64,000 nucleotides of DNA from Wuchereria bancrofti. Taxonomy: Eukaryota; Nematoda; Chromadorea; Rhabditida; Onchocercidae. Position numbers and translations under genes: made by a program. Below are positions 35,201 through 48,907 of this stretch, one piece after another; the first letter of the stretch is position 1; every line of letters begins with the position of its first letter. The notes under the pieces were generated by a model. The model made no database searches and was not told where the DNA came from. It worked only from the letters and a program-made list of their open reading frames with translations. The stretch is from NCBI GenBank assembly GCA_005281725.1, contig SSBO01000008.1:2542001-2606000 (forward strand), read 5' to 3'.

Positions 35201-37154
35201 CATGTGAGATACTATAAATTTAAACTGGTTTTAATATAAATGTTTTTTGTACTACATTCAATTAAAACTCACTTCGAAAATTTCTTACTCATTTTAATTT
35301 AATGAAATAATTCGGAGATAGAAATGTTAAAGTTTAATCTAATGGATTCCCATATAAGCATTTAGCTACATTCGCTTTTCTTCTTATAGCAATACATTTT
35401 AATCTTACCTTACATCTCTTTCTCCTCCTGATCTATTATTTGAAATTGTGAATCCAAACTAAATGAATAGAACAGAGAATTATAAATCAGAATGGAGAAT
35501 ATGCACGATTGAAATTTAAAGAAATTGAAAGACTTTAAAATCTTAAATTAAAATAAAATAAAAACTATTTTAGAATTCTGTGGAAAGTCAGAATACGAAA
35601 TCAATTCCACAAACTCAATTAATAAACCAGCAGGAGAAAGGAAGAATAAAAAATTATATAATGAGGATTAAAATTAAAACGTATAACAGATAGGTAAAAT
35701 GGAAGTGGCTAAGCAACTTCTAGAAATTCCGTTTCATCAAACTATTACCAAATTAAAATTAATCGAAAATTTGTATATTTTAGAAGGAAAGACTCACAAA
35801 CTAAATTGCATGGCAAACTTAAATTTAAATAGCATTTCCTCAAATTCGGACCTAAATCAAAGTCCATCCTTCACATAGGATCCTTCCTTGAGTACTTTCA
35901 AATAATGGACAAAGCCGAAAAAGTAATGCCAATGAAAGACATCAATGACTAATCTTAGTAGTGACATTATTTACCTAATCTGATGGGAAGAAGAGATAAA
36001 CATAGAAATGTTCGAGATGCAATTAATTTCACTTTCTCTTCAACCTACACACTACGCACTTCATAAAAATAATTTAAAAGTAAATGGTAAACAAGAAAAT
36101 AAGTGGAGGAATAAATTAATTTCTCCAATTATACTTTAAATACTTACTCGGTTGGCAAGAAAATTTCGCGCAGAATAGATAAAAAACTTTTGCTCAGCAA
36201 ATAATAACTGGTGAATCCTGAAAAGTCCAACAAAATTAAACGTTTACTGCAAATCTGAGAATTTTAACAGTGATTTCAGTTTGAATAGACGTACGTGAGT
36301 AGCGTGAAGGAAAACACAACCCAATACACGAAAGATACATAATGTAAACAAATAGTAACACAAAAAAAAGCAAAAAAATGGACTTTTGAATAAAAAGAAA
36401 GAGTGACACTTGATCAGTCGATGTCTTTTTATTGTTGCATTTTATGAGGATAAAAACTTTAACTGAAATGAAATCGTTTTTTTTTTTTTTTTTAAAGAAG
36501 TTTAAGAGTATACGAAAATCTCAGACTTTCCCGCAGTATTCGAAATGTCCAGAATGTAAGAGTATCACAGTCTTTCTTCGTATTTTCATGATAGCTTGCA
36601 GAATAATTAAAAAAAAAAAGTAAATTGAAATAATTTAAATCAAAACATATTTCCTGGCAAGTTGCCAACTTTCAATCAAATGACCACTTTGCAAACTTTA
36701 TTTGAGTGAGTTAGTTGCACTTGCTGATCATAGATCATCTTGCAGCATGCACATTTGCATACGTTGTGATTAAGTATGAAATTTATATTGGATTTGGATA
36801 TTTTCAACAGATACCTCTAATTATTGTAATGTAATCTCATATAAAATTACTTCATTGATTTATCCCATAATTTGGATGCATCACATCATATAGTAAGTTG
36901 CCAGAAATTTGGATGAAAAAAAAAAAGAAATTCGCCAAATTTTTAGAGATTTTTCATTTAAAAAACTGCAAATAAATTATTGGTATTAAGATTGATTGCC
37001 AGAAAATGACAATGAATTTAATAATATTTTTGCAAAATAATAAATTATTAGGAAGAATGTTGATTTGTCTTTTGATGAATTAGTTAGCATGAATTAGTGA
37101 TTGTACTTGATGAATTAATAATCATACTTCTTAGTATCATGGATATCGTAATTT
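32225..37154. other. Intergenic region between divergent rskn-2 and pezo-1
   Basis: I searched both strands for exons, including the missing first transmembrane unit of Piezo on the plus strand, and recognised none. It contains a (TAAG)5 tetranucleotide at 34849-34868 and a slightly less AT-rich patch near 34.6-34.85 kb with a 101-codon minus open frame (34873-34568) of no known family. Promoters of both flanking genes should lie here. Confidence 0.6.
34849..34868 (+). repeat. (TAAG)5 tetranucleotide
   Basis: Five perfect TAAG units. Each junction reads GTAAGT on the plus strand, so the tract is a ladder of consensus 5' splice-site cores, although no exon ends there. Confidence 0.9.
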
Positions 37155-37174
37155 ATGAAAAAGGTGACAATTGA
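37139..37174 (+). promoter_or_regulatory. Upstream ORF overlapping the predicted Piezo start codon
   Basis: An ATG at 37139 begins an 11-codon frame ending in TGA at 37172-37174, overlapping the Piezo ATG at 37155 in another frame. A short CTTCTTAG acceptor-like site ends at 37134. The Piezo frame itself has TAA at 37149-37151, so the coding exon cannot extend upstream in frame. The uORF could lower translation of this isoform, or show that a different 5' exon is used. Confidence 0.4.
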
Positions 37175-40100
37175 CGTGGAGCTTAACATGGATCACTGTG
37201 GAGGATTGCGTTTACGTTTAACGGGTCTTGCACTTCTCGCATTTACTGCAATATCTCATCAGAGTTACTTTCATCTTACTCTCTTTATACTTTCACTCTG
37301 TTTAAATGCAATATTTGCTATTCGGCGAGTGTTAACACCTGCTGCAGGTGCTATTACTTTGGCTGCATTCTGTTTATCATTGCATCTATTTTTGCTAATT
37401 ATTGTACAGATTACCTATGTACAAAAAAATCTCAGCATTACTTTCAAAAGGTTTATCTTTTTCTTTTTGCTATGTTGAAATTTTTCATTCCAAAACTTGG
37501 TAAAACTCTCTATGACAATTTTAATAACTATTGTAAATTATTAAAAATGACAGTTTAATAACTATTGTAATTACGAATTTGCAAGTTTTGTTAAAGAAAT
37601 TACAAATTTGATCTAAATGAATTTTGTATTCCGTTTTATTTTCCTTTTTAAATAGCTGCAACAAAAGAATTAATATGATCCAAAATTCTACAGCATGATT
37701 TGACTGGAACTATCTTCTATCACTTGTAGGATCTTAGGATTATCATATTTCTTCTGTTCACCTGATGCTAACAGTGGATGTGAGAAGCATTCCTGGAATG
37801 TTTATGTCGGAGCAGTAACGGAACTTTGCTTGGCAAGTCTACTCTTTTGGGCCAGAAGGTAAATGAAACAAGTTAATTTGTGGTTGTGATAATAAAGTAT
37901 CAAAATTTAGGTTATACGAAATGTACGAGACCTACGCTGATCAGCGAACAATAAGATTTCAATGGGATCCACTTTATCTGTCTTTTTATGATACTTGGCA
38001 TGGTATAATTGCCTTTGTAACACCTTTCAAAGATCAAAGAATGTTACAATTTCTAGCTTCGGGAAATAGCAGAATAGTTTCTCTAATACGTTAATGCGCC
38101 TCACTTTCTGCAGGGTATCATTTTCACGGATAGAATATACGACCGAATCACAAGTAGGATCGATTGACTTAAAGCAAATATATCTTTTGACACCAATTTC
38201 AATAATTTTTTGGGCGCTTCTCTTTCCATCATGGTTAAATTTTTTATGGATTCTTGCTTCATGGCTTTTGTTCTCATTGATTGGAGAAAAGCGTCATCGA
38301 TTGTCAGCAGCACCCTTCACTTTAACATTTGCTTCAGTGAGTTTACTTTATAGTAGATCAGTTATATTTTCGAAAATCTAGATTTTAAATAAATTTTGAT
38401 CTGTACTTTGGAAAGCTGTTGAAATTAAAACACTATAATTGTCGTCTATGAATACACCATAGTTTTGGTGGGGCTTATAAATGAAAATCTGTTTGATATC
38501 TAGTATTTCCTTTAACCATTAGTTTTTGTTACATAAAGTTTATAAATTTTAAGATTTCAATGATTTAAAAATTTTAGATTTTATTATTACTTCAATACAT
38601 TTCTGGCCTCATGAATTTTCAAGGAATTATGCTTGAAAAATTGGGGTTACATTCTGGTGTAGGACCTGCTGCTTTCTATCCTCTGCTAATTAAGGTATGT
38701 TAACTGTGAAGTTTTCAATGATGTTTATTGACATTTTAGCTTCTCATACATTGTGATATACATTTTAGAGCACTGATAAGTTTTTTACTTAGTCAGTATG
38801 ATAATTATAGTCGCCATAAAAAAAGTTAATCTTACTATTAGTCACTTTTAGTGCACAATGAACCAAAATTATGACTTTCACCCGTCGTCATCTTCATTTT
38901 CAGCTATAATTTTATAAATCTGAAAATGTTTCAGATGTCGCTTTCTGTACCATTTTACATGATGCGTTATTCTGATGGGAGATACTTAGAAGCATTGAGC
39001 ACATTTGATGACATAGAAACAGAAAGGATTCCGAATGCACCTGCAACATCAATGCGGTGGCCGTTTGTTACCGCAACTTCTCTGGAAAGTGTTAATCGTC
39101 TGGAATGGATCGTACCTTATATTTGCCTTTTTACATGTAAATTTTCTTTTTTTAATGACTAAATAACATTGCTTTTCTTATTTGATTGGAAATTTGCTTT
39201 TCTTGAAGTGAAAGTTTTTTTTTTTTTGAAGTCAGGTTTTTTTTTTTTATATTTCTTAATGCCATTTTTAGTTATTTCTATATTTTTCGAAATTAGGATA
39301 GAAAATTTTTGCCGTTTTCTAAATTCAGTCCACAACTTGTTTTTCTTTTTTTTTTTTGTTTAGTTTATCATATTTTACAACTTACAAATAATTTTAGCGA
39401 ATTCTAGGTATATTGTATGTTTGTTTACACTATATGTATGTTTTGATCCATGGTGATTGGCTAGTACTCAGTAATTATCAGTGGTTTTCTTCTGCAGTTC
39501 GGCCTTTAATATCTGCTTTATGGTTACCCTTCTGTTTCATGTTTCTACTGATTTTCGTGTACATGAAAAGGTTTACGTTTTTCTGAAATGTATCTGGTTT
39601 TTGCTTCCGCTATCGAAGTTTAAACTTTTGTTTTCAAAGTTTTTTTAGAATAATAAAGGATAAGTTGCTCAATCCTATTTATCTATAAGAAACTTTAGGA
39701 CTGATGAATTACAATGTATAAGATTATAGTACTATTTCTTTGTTTCAGGGGAATTAATAGTTTTGTCTTTGGCGTCCAATTTTTTACAATTTCCTTTCCT
39801 AAATTTCAATTTTTTATTTTAAATCCATTTTTTCTAACCTCGGTATTAAACTTTAAATTTTCATTAGGATTTTCACTTCGTTTAGTTTTGAGTATAAAAT
39901 TTCTTGAGAATTGTAATTTTGAAAATGTTAAATTCGAAAAAAGTATTATTCAGTCTCGATACCTCAGTGGATATTCTAAAGAGGTCTACATCTGTATTTG
40001 TTCGTACATTAGCGACAAGTTATGATACCTTAATAGCGGTATCGTTATGCTGTTTTGCTCGCTATAATCCGTCGATAGCTGGAATTGTTTTACTAATGTT

Positions 40101-43100
40101 ATCACTGACGATCTTTATCACTACTGGACAGAGATGTAAGAATAGTTTACTTTAGTATTAGGGTTCTTTTCAGTTCTGGTGTAATTATATTGTCAACACA
40201 ATAATACTAAGTTTCAGTTTCAGTGTTTATTTATACTTTATAAAAATTTATTCATTTAGATCGTGTTAACAATTAGTTCTTAGCATTTGAATTTTAATTT
40301 TTGTTGAATTAAAAAGGGAATTCAACTATGCTTTAAATTCAGGTGTTATGTTTTAGATTCATTCAAGTTCCATTCCAGGTACATTGGCGTGCTTGGCAGC
40401 TACGCTACTGCTTTCAGTTCAATGGCTAATGTCTTTTGTAACATATTCCTTTCATTTACCCACCTATATATATCCACAAAATTGTACATCCGGGCATGAA
40501 GTGATTATAGACCATAATATAGCTAAGTGGTTTGGATTCAGTCTAAACCAGGTTATTGTTCAGCTTCAAATATTTCTAAAATTGTAATATTGGACTACCG
40601 TCTACAGTTTTTTCTCGTTAGCATTTTTAGACCTGGCCAGTAATCGTACTTTTATTAATAATATCTATGCGCAATGCACTTTCGGAGGAACGGTCAAAGT
40701 GGCTGATTGAAGTACAAAGATCTGATGCTGAAGAAGTGAGTCGAGCTTTTTCAAATTAATTTTACACTTCGGGTGGAAGAAAGATTCTTCCAACTAAAAA
40801 AATGGTCTAGATTTAATGCAAGAAAGTTTCTAATCGAGATTCCATATCTTTCTATTTAAGAAGTGATAAAATTTCAGGATGTAACTTCTCTGCTAAAATT
40901 CCTTTCAAAAAACTGGATGTATAAATTTGGTGTTGAGGTGAGTGGAAGATTTGAATAAAATTTTTATTATGTTTCAGAAGGAAATATAGAATTACCTATT
41001 TGTTACTTTGGTTTTCTTTTTTTTTTACTTATTTACCAGTTTTCTATTTTTGCAGAATTTCCTCCAGTATGTTATAAAATTCAGGTTTGTTCGATCGTAG
41101 GAGTAATATTGGCATGTTGTCATCATGACATATTCGGTCTTTATTTCTTAGTAGTGGTTTCGTTTTTACGGATATGCAGAAGATGGCTGCAGAAATCGAT
41201 CTGGTCTTCTTACACCAATATGACGTTGATAGTTTTGATAATAGAGTATTTATTCACACTTGGTCTGCCTCATCAGGTTGCTACTACTATTAGTTTCATT
41301 TCAGGTTGTTGCAATAATGCAACTAATTCGCTATGAAATTTTGCATCTGTATAAGAAATTTGAATATTTGTATAAGAAAAACGTTTTCAGTTCTCTCAGT
41401 GCCACGATTACTTTTGGAGTGAGTGGAACGCTGAAGTAAAAGAATTCTTTGTCTTATCCTTTACTATATCATCATCTCCAATATTTATTACTGATTTCAT
41501 TCTTCTTTTATTGATTTTAATACAGAAAGATGCCTTTAATAGAGAGGTTTGTATATAAGTTTTATTTTACAATAACGGTTGCTTTATTTTCATTTCATTG
41601 CATCATAGTATATGTTTTAAAAACTGAAAGTTTTTTTTTTTTTTTTTTGCGCGCGAAGTATGAAACAAATAAACTATCCTTAAATACAAAATTTATATGA
41701 TTCAACAGATCTTTAAAAAGTGATGCAGGAGTTCAAAATATTGCACACTTTTTACTTCAACATGTCGTTCTACAATTCATAAAAATGCTGATAGTCATGA
41801 ATTAAGTGAAATATTACATTCAGAAGGAACACTTTGAGGACGACAATACACCGTTATCGGAGGCTGATTTCAATCAGCCAATTCCAGCTTTATACAATGA
41901 TTTTATATCGGCAAAAGGGTAAGTATTTTGTTTCGAATTTATAAATTTTGATATTTTGAAACTTGAAGTTAGCAGTTTCTCAAGATTCACTTTTTTTTTT
42001 TACTTCCTAGAACTAACTCATTAATTTTTTAAATTCCTTGTTCGTTTAGAAACCTTTTGGCATACATACATACGGCAGTCTTTCTATATTCTCATTGGGT
42101 ATCTATGATAATCATTTTAATATGCAGTATTAATGATGGTACAATACTCAGTTTCGGTTACATTATCGCAGTATTTCTGTTTATGTGGAAAGGAATTTCG
42201 CTTTATGCCTGTCATTCGTTCAAAAGTGTTCTTATCTATTGGAATTGCCTCGTTTATTACAATATTTTTCTCTTAGCTGTCAAAATTTTGTACTTGGTGC
42301 GCGCAGGAATTGTTTTTTTTCCTTTAATTCTATTTTAAAAATTTTCTGAATTTCTTACTTTCCACCCTTTAGATCTAATATATGTCTTATTACCTGAATA
42401 GCTTGGCCTAAACAAACGCAACACTGAACTGTTAATCTTTTTTGCTTTGAAAATTTGAAATCCTTTTTTAAGGATGCATTTTGCAAATTTGGTTTTGCTT
42501 TTCCATGCTGGCTGGAGCGAGTCATTGGACTTTGTTGTGTTTCTAACGAATGTTCTGGCTATTATAAAAAAACAAGTCTAGTCTATGATGTGATCTGTTT
42601 TGTTATTCTTATATACCAAATGCGTGTGTTCAATTCATGGTACTTCCAATTCGTCATTATGGATTATAGGGCAGATAGTATTCTTGGCTCAAGGTTTGTT
42701 CAGGAACAGAAATTTGAAGAGTTTAGATCAATCTTGTTTTGTTTTTATGTACTACAAGTTACTTATCGTGTCTCTCACTTCATAATTTTACAGATATAGA
42801 CCAATGCTTCAGCAGTATATATTTCTTTACTTCTTTATAGTTCTATCTCGCAGTTATTGTTCTTTCCTGCTTTACAGAGGAGGTAAATTACTTCTGGAAT
42901 TGAGACGACGTGAAGCGCAAAAAAATAATCGACGATTACAGAGTAATGTCAGGTGTCTTTGGATGATGATTGAGGAAGAGGATAAACTTGCACCGATTTC
43001 GATAGGATCTCCTCCTCAATCTCATGAAGAAATTAAGAGGTACACTGGAACTTGTGCTAATTCGAAAAAAAATGTTCAGATTAGTTGATAATATTTGAAA

Positions 43101-46100
43101 AAATATATTTCTTTATAATCCTGTCTTGGAGTTATTATTTCATTCTTTGTAGGTCGGGATATTACCATCAAGTAAGTGAGCGCTTCTTCCCTGTATCAAA
43201 TTCACATATTAATTTTGAACAGGAACAAACTTCTTTCTTAATTCCCCGTGGATTTGAAGAAAGCATTCGTGAAAACCGTGATGCTACTACTATGGTCGAG
43301 AAAACTGTTGAGGTAATGACTTTCGAAACTATTTGAATAAAACTAATGCTGTTTTGAAATTAGCATTACTCTTTAAATAACCAATGGAAAATTAAGATAT
43401 TCTAAGATCGTTCAAATGTGCTGCTCAGAGTTTTTTTCCCTTTCATGAAGATGGATTTTTACCTCATGATTACTTGCGTAATCATTTTTATCTCATGATT
43501 ACGCAAGTATTTATCGCCAACTGCTGAAATTTTCAAAGAATCTCATTAAAAGTGCATTACTTTATTCATAAAATCAAAAAATCAAAATTCATGTAGTGGT
43601 ATAAAACTATTAGGCTCAATTAATATTCATATATAATCTGTATTATTCCTGTAATAAAATATTATTCATTAAAAAATATGCCAATTTAGGTTCTTGATAG
43701 CGTCAGAGTAACCATGATGCACATCTTTCAACTTCTGAACAATCCCGAGTGGCTCTATCGAATTTCCAAAGGAGCTGCTTTTGTGGCGCATGTTTTGGAT
43801 AAAGACAAAAAGCGTATTAAAGAAGTTTTGAAAGATGTAACGTTTTGTTATATCAATTAAAATTTCCTTGAGTAATGACTGATTGTTATTTGGAAACTCT
43901 TAAGTTTACTGTAGTAATTCGTTTCTTTATGTCTCCTGATAAGAGAATTTTCTTTTATCCAATCAGTAACTTCTTTAGAAACCATTTTAGTATATTTAAC
44001 AAATGCAACACAATTTTTGCAGCGATTAAGAATTGCTGATACGGAGAATAAACTGCGGGAACTACATAAGGATCTGGTTGTTAACGAGGATTTTCAATCA
44101 GTAGCTTCTTCAAAAATACTTTGGAATGACGCATTAAATGAATATCGTGCTATACATCCTGCATTTAAATTTCTTTACTGGTCAGCTCAAAATTTTCTCA
44201 TTTTCTCTGCTCCGTATTTCATTTATATTGTAACGAAATAATCTAGATGAAGTCAGATTTGACCGGTAATCTTTCAAAATGACTGATAATGATAAGAGAT
44301 GATTTACATATATAAACACATATAAATCTACACATATAAAGGTTGTTTTATATGTGTAGATGCGTAAATAAAGGTTCCTGATATAATTTCATATGAACTT
44401 ATATTCTTCCAATTGTATGAATATAAACTCATATATTCATTTATCAGGTGAAATGGCTCAAATTTTTGTTTTTCAGTTTTTCGCATTCAATTATAGCCCA
44501 GTCGCAACTTATTTGCTTCATATTAATGCTTATTGTACATTTATCTAAATCATCTTTAATCACTTTTCCGCTACCGTTAATGGTTTATCTTTTTCGAATT
44601 TTATTCCATTTTTTTTTGATATTCAAGTATTACAGAAAAGTGTTTGCTGCACATTCATACAGATTTATTTCAGTTGAAATCTCGACTCGCTGATATCTAT
44701 GATTTACTTTTAAATTTTTCTTTTTCTAATTTAATTTTGTTTAAGGTATTTTTCTGGGGAGTTCTTGCTATTCCACGTCCATCAGAATCTTTTTGGCTTA
44801 TAACTGCTTCCTACATTCAATTTCTCATCGTGTTTCGACTATTGTTTTGCAACGAGCTAGTTCTGACTTTGATTGGTAAAAGAAACATTTCGGATAATAA
44901 TCCTTTTAGTGTTCAAAGGTATGCTGTGTTTCCTTCTTTTTTTTTCCATTTTTTACTGGTGGTTGTGCCATAAAAATAGGTGCAAGTATCCAACAGTATT
45001 GATTGTAGTGTAATTTGTCGTTAATAAAGACATTTTGCAAAAGTCTTCTATGATGTGGAAGATGGATAAAATCTAAGAGAATAGTCTGTTTGGCATTTGG
45101 TTATACCTAGCATTTTTTTTTTTTTTTTTGGTAAGTCTCAAAAAACTTTGCTCTATAAAGTACAATTCATTATCCTTCATATTTCTGAACTTTTCGATGC
45201 TGAGAACTTTCCAAAAAAAAAAGAAAAAAAAAACATTAAATGACTATAATTGATGGTAACCACTGAAATAATGTTTGATATTATTAGATTGCTGGCAATG
45301 GATCCAAATATTAATGGATCATACTGGGATATAGCTTTGCTTGCGATGGTTTTCTTTCATCGATACAAATTGCTAAGACTTGGTATGTGGCGTAATGATT
45401 TTCAAGTACGTGAGCAGTACTTGAGTTTGGATGATGATACTGTGATGGAGGAAGACAATGAAAAAATGGGTGAGGTGCGATTTCTGGAACTTTATTTCCT
45501 TAATTAATATTCTGGAATGATTTACATAGATTTTAAAAATTCTTTAGTCAACATCATGCGAAAAATTCTGCAAAGCATTGCTGATGAAGAAAGCTCAATC
45601 ATCTATGGATTGGTATCCATGGATGGTAGGATGTGATGTGCTCTGTCTGATACTTATATCCTTTTTCTACTCGATGATAGGACAAGGTGGTTCCGGAAAT
45701 GTGCTACTGGATATGCAGGTAAACGCATAGTAATTGCTAATTTACGTCCAATACTGCTGCTAGTTTTTTCCTACTTCTTCAGTTTTCATCCTTAATCTAT
45801 TTTGATTTTTCCTTTTTTTTTTTGCCAATCAAAAAGATGGATTTTTTAGAAGTGAATTTTTGAGATCATCAGTAATGCCAGTTACTAACTAAACATAGCA
45901 GTGTTGGAATATTTAAAGGGTAAAATTTAACTCAAAACGAAACTCAGAGAGAATTATATTTATTGCGTAATTTATTTCGGTTCCTTTACAGGTAGCAAGA
46001 TTACCAAGATGGTTCGCTTGCACTTTAATTTGTGTATTTGTATTTATGATAGTCGATCGATGGCTTTACTTATCTAAGCAAACGAAATTTCGCTTCTTTT

Positions 46101-48907
46101 ACTATGTCTCTCTCGTTGTTTTACTGCATGTAGTCATATTTTTATTCGTTCCCTCTATTACAGGTTACTTACAAATTTATTCAGTTCAGAGCTTGAATTG
46201 AGCTTGACATGTTCTTTTTTTTTTAAGACTTTGAGTATTTTGATGATTTCAAAAACAATGTATTAGTTAATTTTTTTTTTTTTCATTCCAGATTTTACCC
46301 AGAATTAGCATATTTTTTCTGCAGGAAGTATGGTAACATGGAATAGACTATCAATTTCATTATATCTCATTAAAAGTGCATATTTGCTGATGAGTGCGTG
46401 GCATATGCGAAATGGTTATCCATCTGTGATGAATCGTGATATATTAGCCAGTGGTTCTGGAATTTTTCGGCTGATTATATTAAAGATGTTCGACTTTATA
46501 ACATCTCTCAGAATTTAATCGTCTTCTGTCCGTAACACTCCTAATTTGCATTTAGCGAATTGGCTAGAAGTTTTAAAGAATAATGCGAAAAATTTGCAGG
46601 TTTTGTCAATTTCGTTGTCAAAATCCAAAGTTGAATTTATATGCGATATATATTTTGTTGTCAAATTCAAAATGAAATACTAATTTAGTTACCTCAACAT
46701 ACCATTTCTATTCGAACTCCGAACAGTCATGGATTGGACATTCACATCGACGGCTTTAACAATGGCAGATTTCATTCGAATGGAAAATTATTACAACGAA
46801 GTAGAAGCACAACACTGTTGGATATTGTTCGATCATTGGCTGGATAATGTAGTTTTTTTTTTCTTCTTTTTTTAAACATTATATTCTTTGAAATACAAAT
46901 ATTTTGAAGTTGCGACATTAGCAGGCAGTTCTTATAAACCGTTAATTTTAGATATTCTATAAGCTATAATATTTAACTTCATTTTTGAAAACTGTATAAT
47001 AGAAACAATATATTTCAAGAATTATCCTCACTTGTATTCTTTTATCTATACAATGATTTTTTCATATACTAGAAAATTATTTTAAGTTTCTGGACAAGAA
47101 AGTTCAAATTTCAGTATTTCCCAACGCGAAAAGGTCGACCAACACCAACGTCTGGAAAGTTTTTTAAGGGTGTTTTATCGGTAGTTATATTGATAATGAT
47201 CATCCTAGCACCTATATTGCTTTTTGCATTTTTAAACAGTCTTGGAACAAGAGCACCACCCAAACGTCTTCATTTCAAGGCATCGATAGAGGGTTATCCG
47301 GTAAGATAATTCATGAAATTGTTTGGAAAGTTTTAGGATTTGAAATATCAAATATCAGACCTCTTAGAAGTGGTTTTATAAAAATTAATTCTATATCGAA
47401 TTCCTAAAATTAAGAGAGCTGAACGGAAAGAGAAGTTTGATAATAAATACGTAAAATTGTATCAAAAAGATTGGCTACTGTCCATTGACCAAATGTGAAG
47501 CGGAGCTTTTGTATCATGAAAAGTTCCAAATTTGAAATTAAAGTTCAATTTTTGGCGGATTAAAAATTTGCAAAATGCAGTTCCTCTATTCAACTGATGC
47601 AGTATTTAACGACGAGACGATGTCGCATTTGTCTACGCATAATATGCAAGCTTTGGTTGATGAATTGACGAATTTGGAGGAAAGTGACATAAAACGCAGA
47701 GCGCTGTCTTTCATCTCAGACTACACCTTCAAAGATGTCTTCTTGATTAATTTGACATCGGATTCGCTTCGAAATTGGGATATTTCTTTGCCGGGAAAGA
47801 AACAATTGATGGAAGAATTACAATCTTTGCAGGTACAGGTATCATTATAGATAATTAAATACACATAAATTGATATTTCTAGTACAATAAACACTATCTC
47901 TAGAAATGTCAGAATTTTATAATTTTATTTTAGACAACGCAAATAGTCTTCGAAATATCTCTACTTCGACCTGTTGATTCCACGCAACGGTGGCATGAAT
48001 TCATCCTTGCAACAGCGTTAACTTCAAAGCAATCAAAAATATTTCTTGATTTGATCAATGGCAACATAACCACTGCTAGAATGAGTTTTCCACTTGCTCA
48101 GTATTTACTTACGCCTCCTAATGGCCGTTTGCAACCAGCTGATGCCATTAATTTAGCATTGAAACGAATTCATTCAATGAGCACATGGCAATACCATGGT
48201 GATTATTGGAGTATTACGTAAGTTTTCTCTTTCTAAATTTCTAAAATCTATAAGTTTTTTTTGGAGGAGAAACTACATAAGGTTTGTTGTTCTGAAAGTT
48301 TACATCAGTATTTCACTTCAGATGGGATCAGAAGTTCGTGATATTTGTTGATCGAGTAGTACCATCTTGGATGAGTATTGTTGTTGGTTCAGGTGGTATG
48401 GTCGCAATGTATGTTGCTGTTATACTGGTTGTTGGTCGTTTTGTTCGCGAAATTGTACGAACGCCAATACATAATGCTATGGTATTTTCCATCATCTTTT
48501 AAGCTTTTTTTGAATTAAAAACCTGGAAAACTTGAAAGTATGGTGAATTAAACTTGTAATTTCAAATTCAACCTTACGTTGATGCTTGAATTTTGATTTG
48601 AACTCAGTATCGGACTTGCTATTTTTTATATTCATATAATTTTATATTCATCTTACTAATAATTGGAGCCAAATATTGATTGTTTTGTCTCTCCTACTTT
48701 TTTTTAAGTTATGAAGCTTCTTTACAGATCGAAAATATCCCAAACTGTGAGAACCTTTTACGTCTGTTCCACGACATATATGTAGTTCGCGAAAAACATC
48801 AGTTTTACTTGGAATCACGTCTATACGGCAAACTTGTTTTTTTGATGCGATCACCAGAAACTCTTATACGCTGGTGTCGCTACCGTGTGAAAGTTAAAAA
48901 TGAGTGA
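37155..48907 (+). CDS. pezo-1: Piezo mechanosensitive cation channel
   Basis: Thirty-two exons, about 1,807 residues: 37155-37450, 37730-37858, 37911-about 38042, 38114-38336, 38578-38694, 38935-39136, 39498-39570, 39954-40135, 40379-40551, 40631-40735, 40878-40937, 41085-41276, 41391-41546, 41824-41918, 42050-42296, 42473-42693, 42878-43039, 43153-43312, 43690-43836, 44023-44180, 44477-44582, 44746-44918, 45288-45474, 45548-45718, 45992-46163, 46325-46487, 46689-46848, 47115-47300, 47581-47832, 47934-48217, 48322-48481, 48728-48907. Piezo trimers open on membrane tension. Diagnostic blocks are AIPRPSESFW, LAMVFFHRYKLL, MSAWHMRNGYP, and the anchor motif PFxxE(x6)W at residues 1406-1417. The extracellular cap is in exons 29-30. 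The inner helix is VAMYVAVILVVGRFVRE, and the C-terminal domain ends KLVFLMRSPETLIRW. Compared with mammalian Piezo1 (about 2,500 residues) the start aligns with the second transmembrane unit, and the cytosolic loops are short. Exon 3's end is uncertain: two splice pairs keep frame. Confidence 0.95.
43172..43173 (+). promoter_or_regulatory. Alternative 5' splice site inside Piezo exon 18
   Basis: CAA|GTAAGT is a consensus donor after only 19 nt of the exon. Joining it to exon 19 at 43690 keeps phase 0 and removes 47 residues of an intracellular loop without changing the frame. The downstream donor at 43313 (GTAATG) is a weaker match. Confidence 0.4.
43471..43509 (+). repeat. Inverted repeat in Piezo intron 18
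   Basis: TACTTGCGTAATCA (43471-43484) and its exact reverse complement TGATTACGCAAGTA (43496-43509) form a 14-bp stem with an 11-nt loop. Confidence 0.85.
44326..44361 (+). repeat. Perfect 15-bp hairpin in Piezo intron 20
   Basis: ATCTACACATATAAA (44326-44340) is followed, after the 6-nt loop GGTTGT, by its exact reverse complement (44347-44361). Confidence 0.9.
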
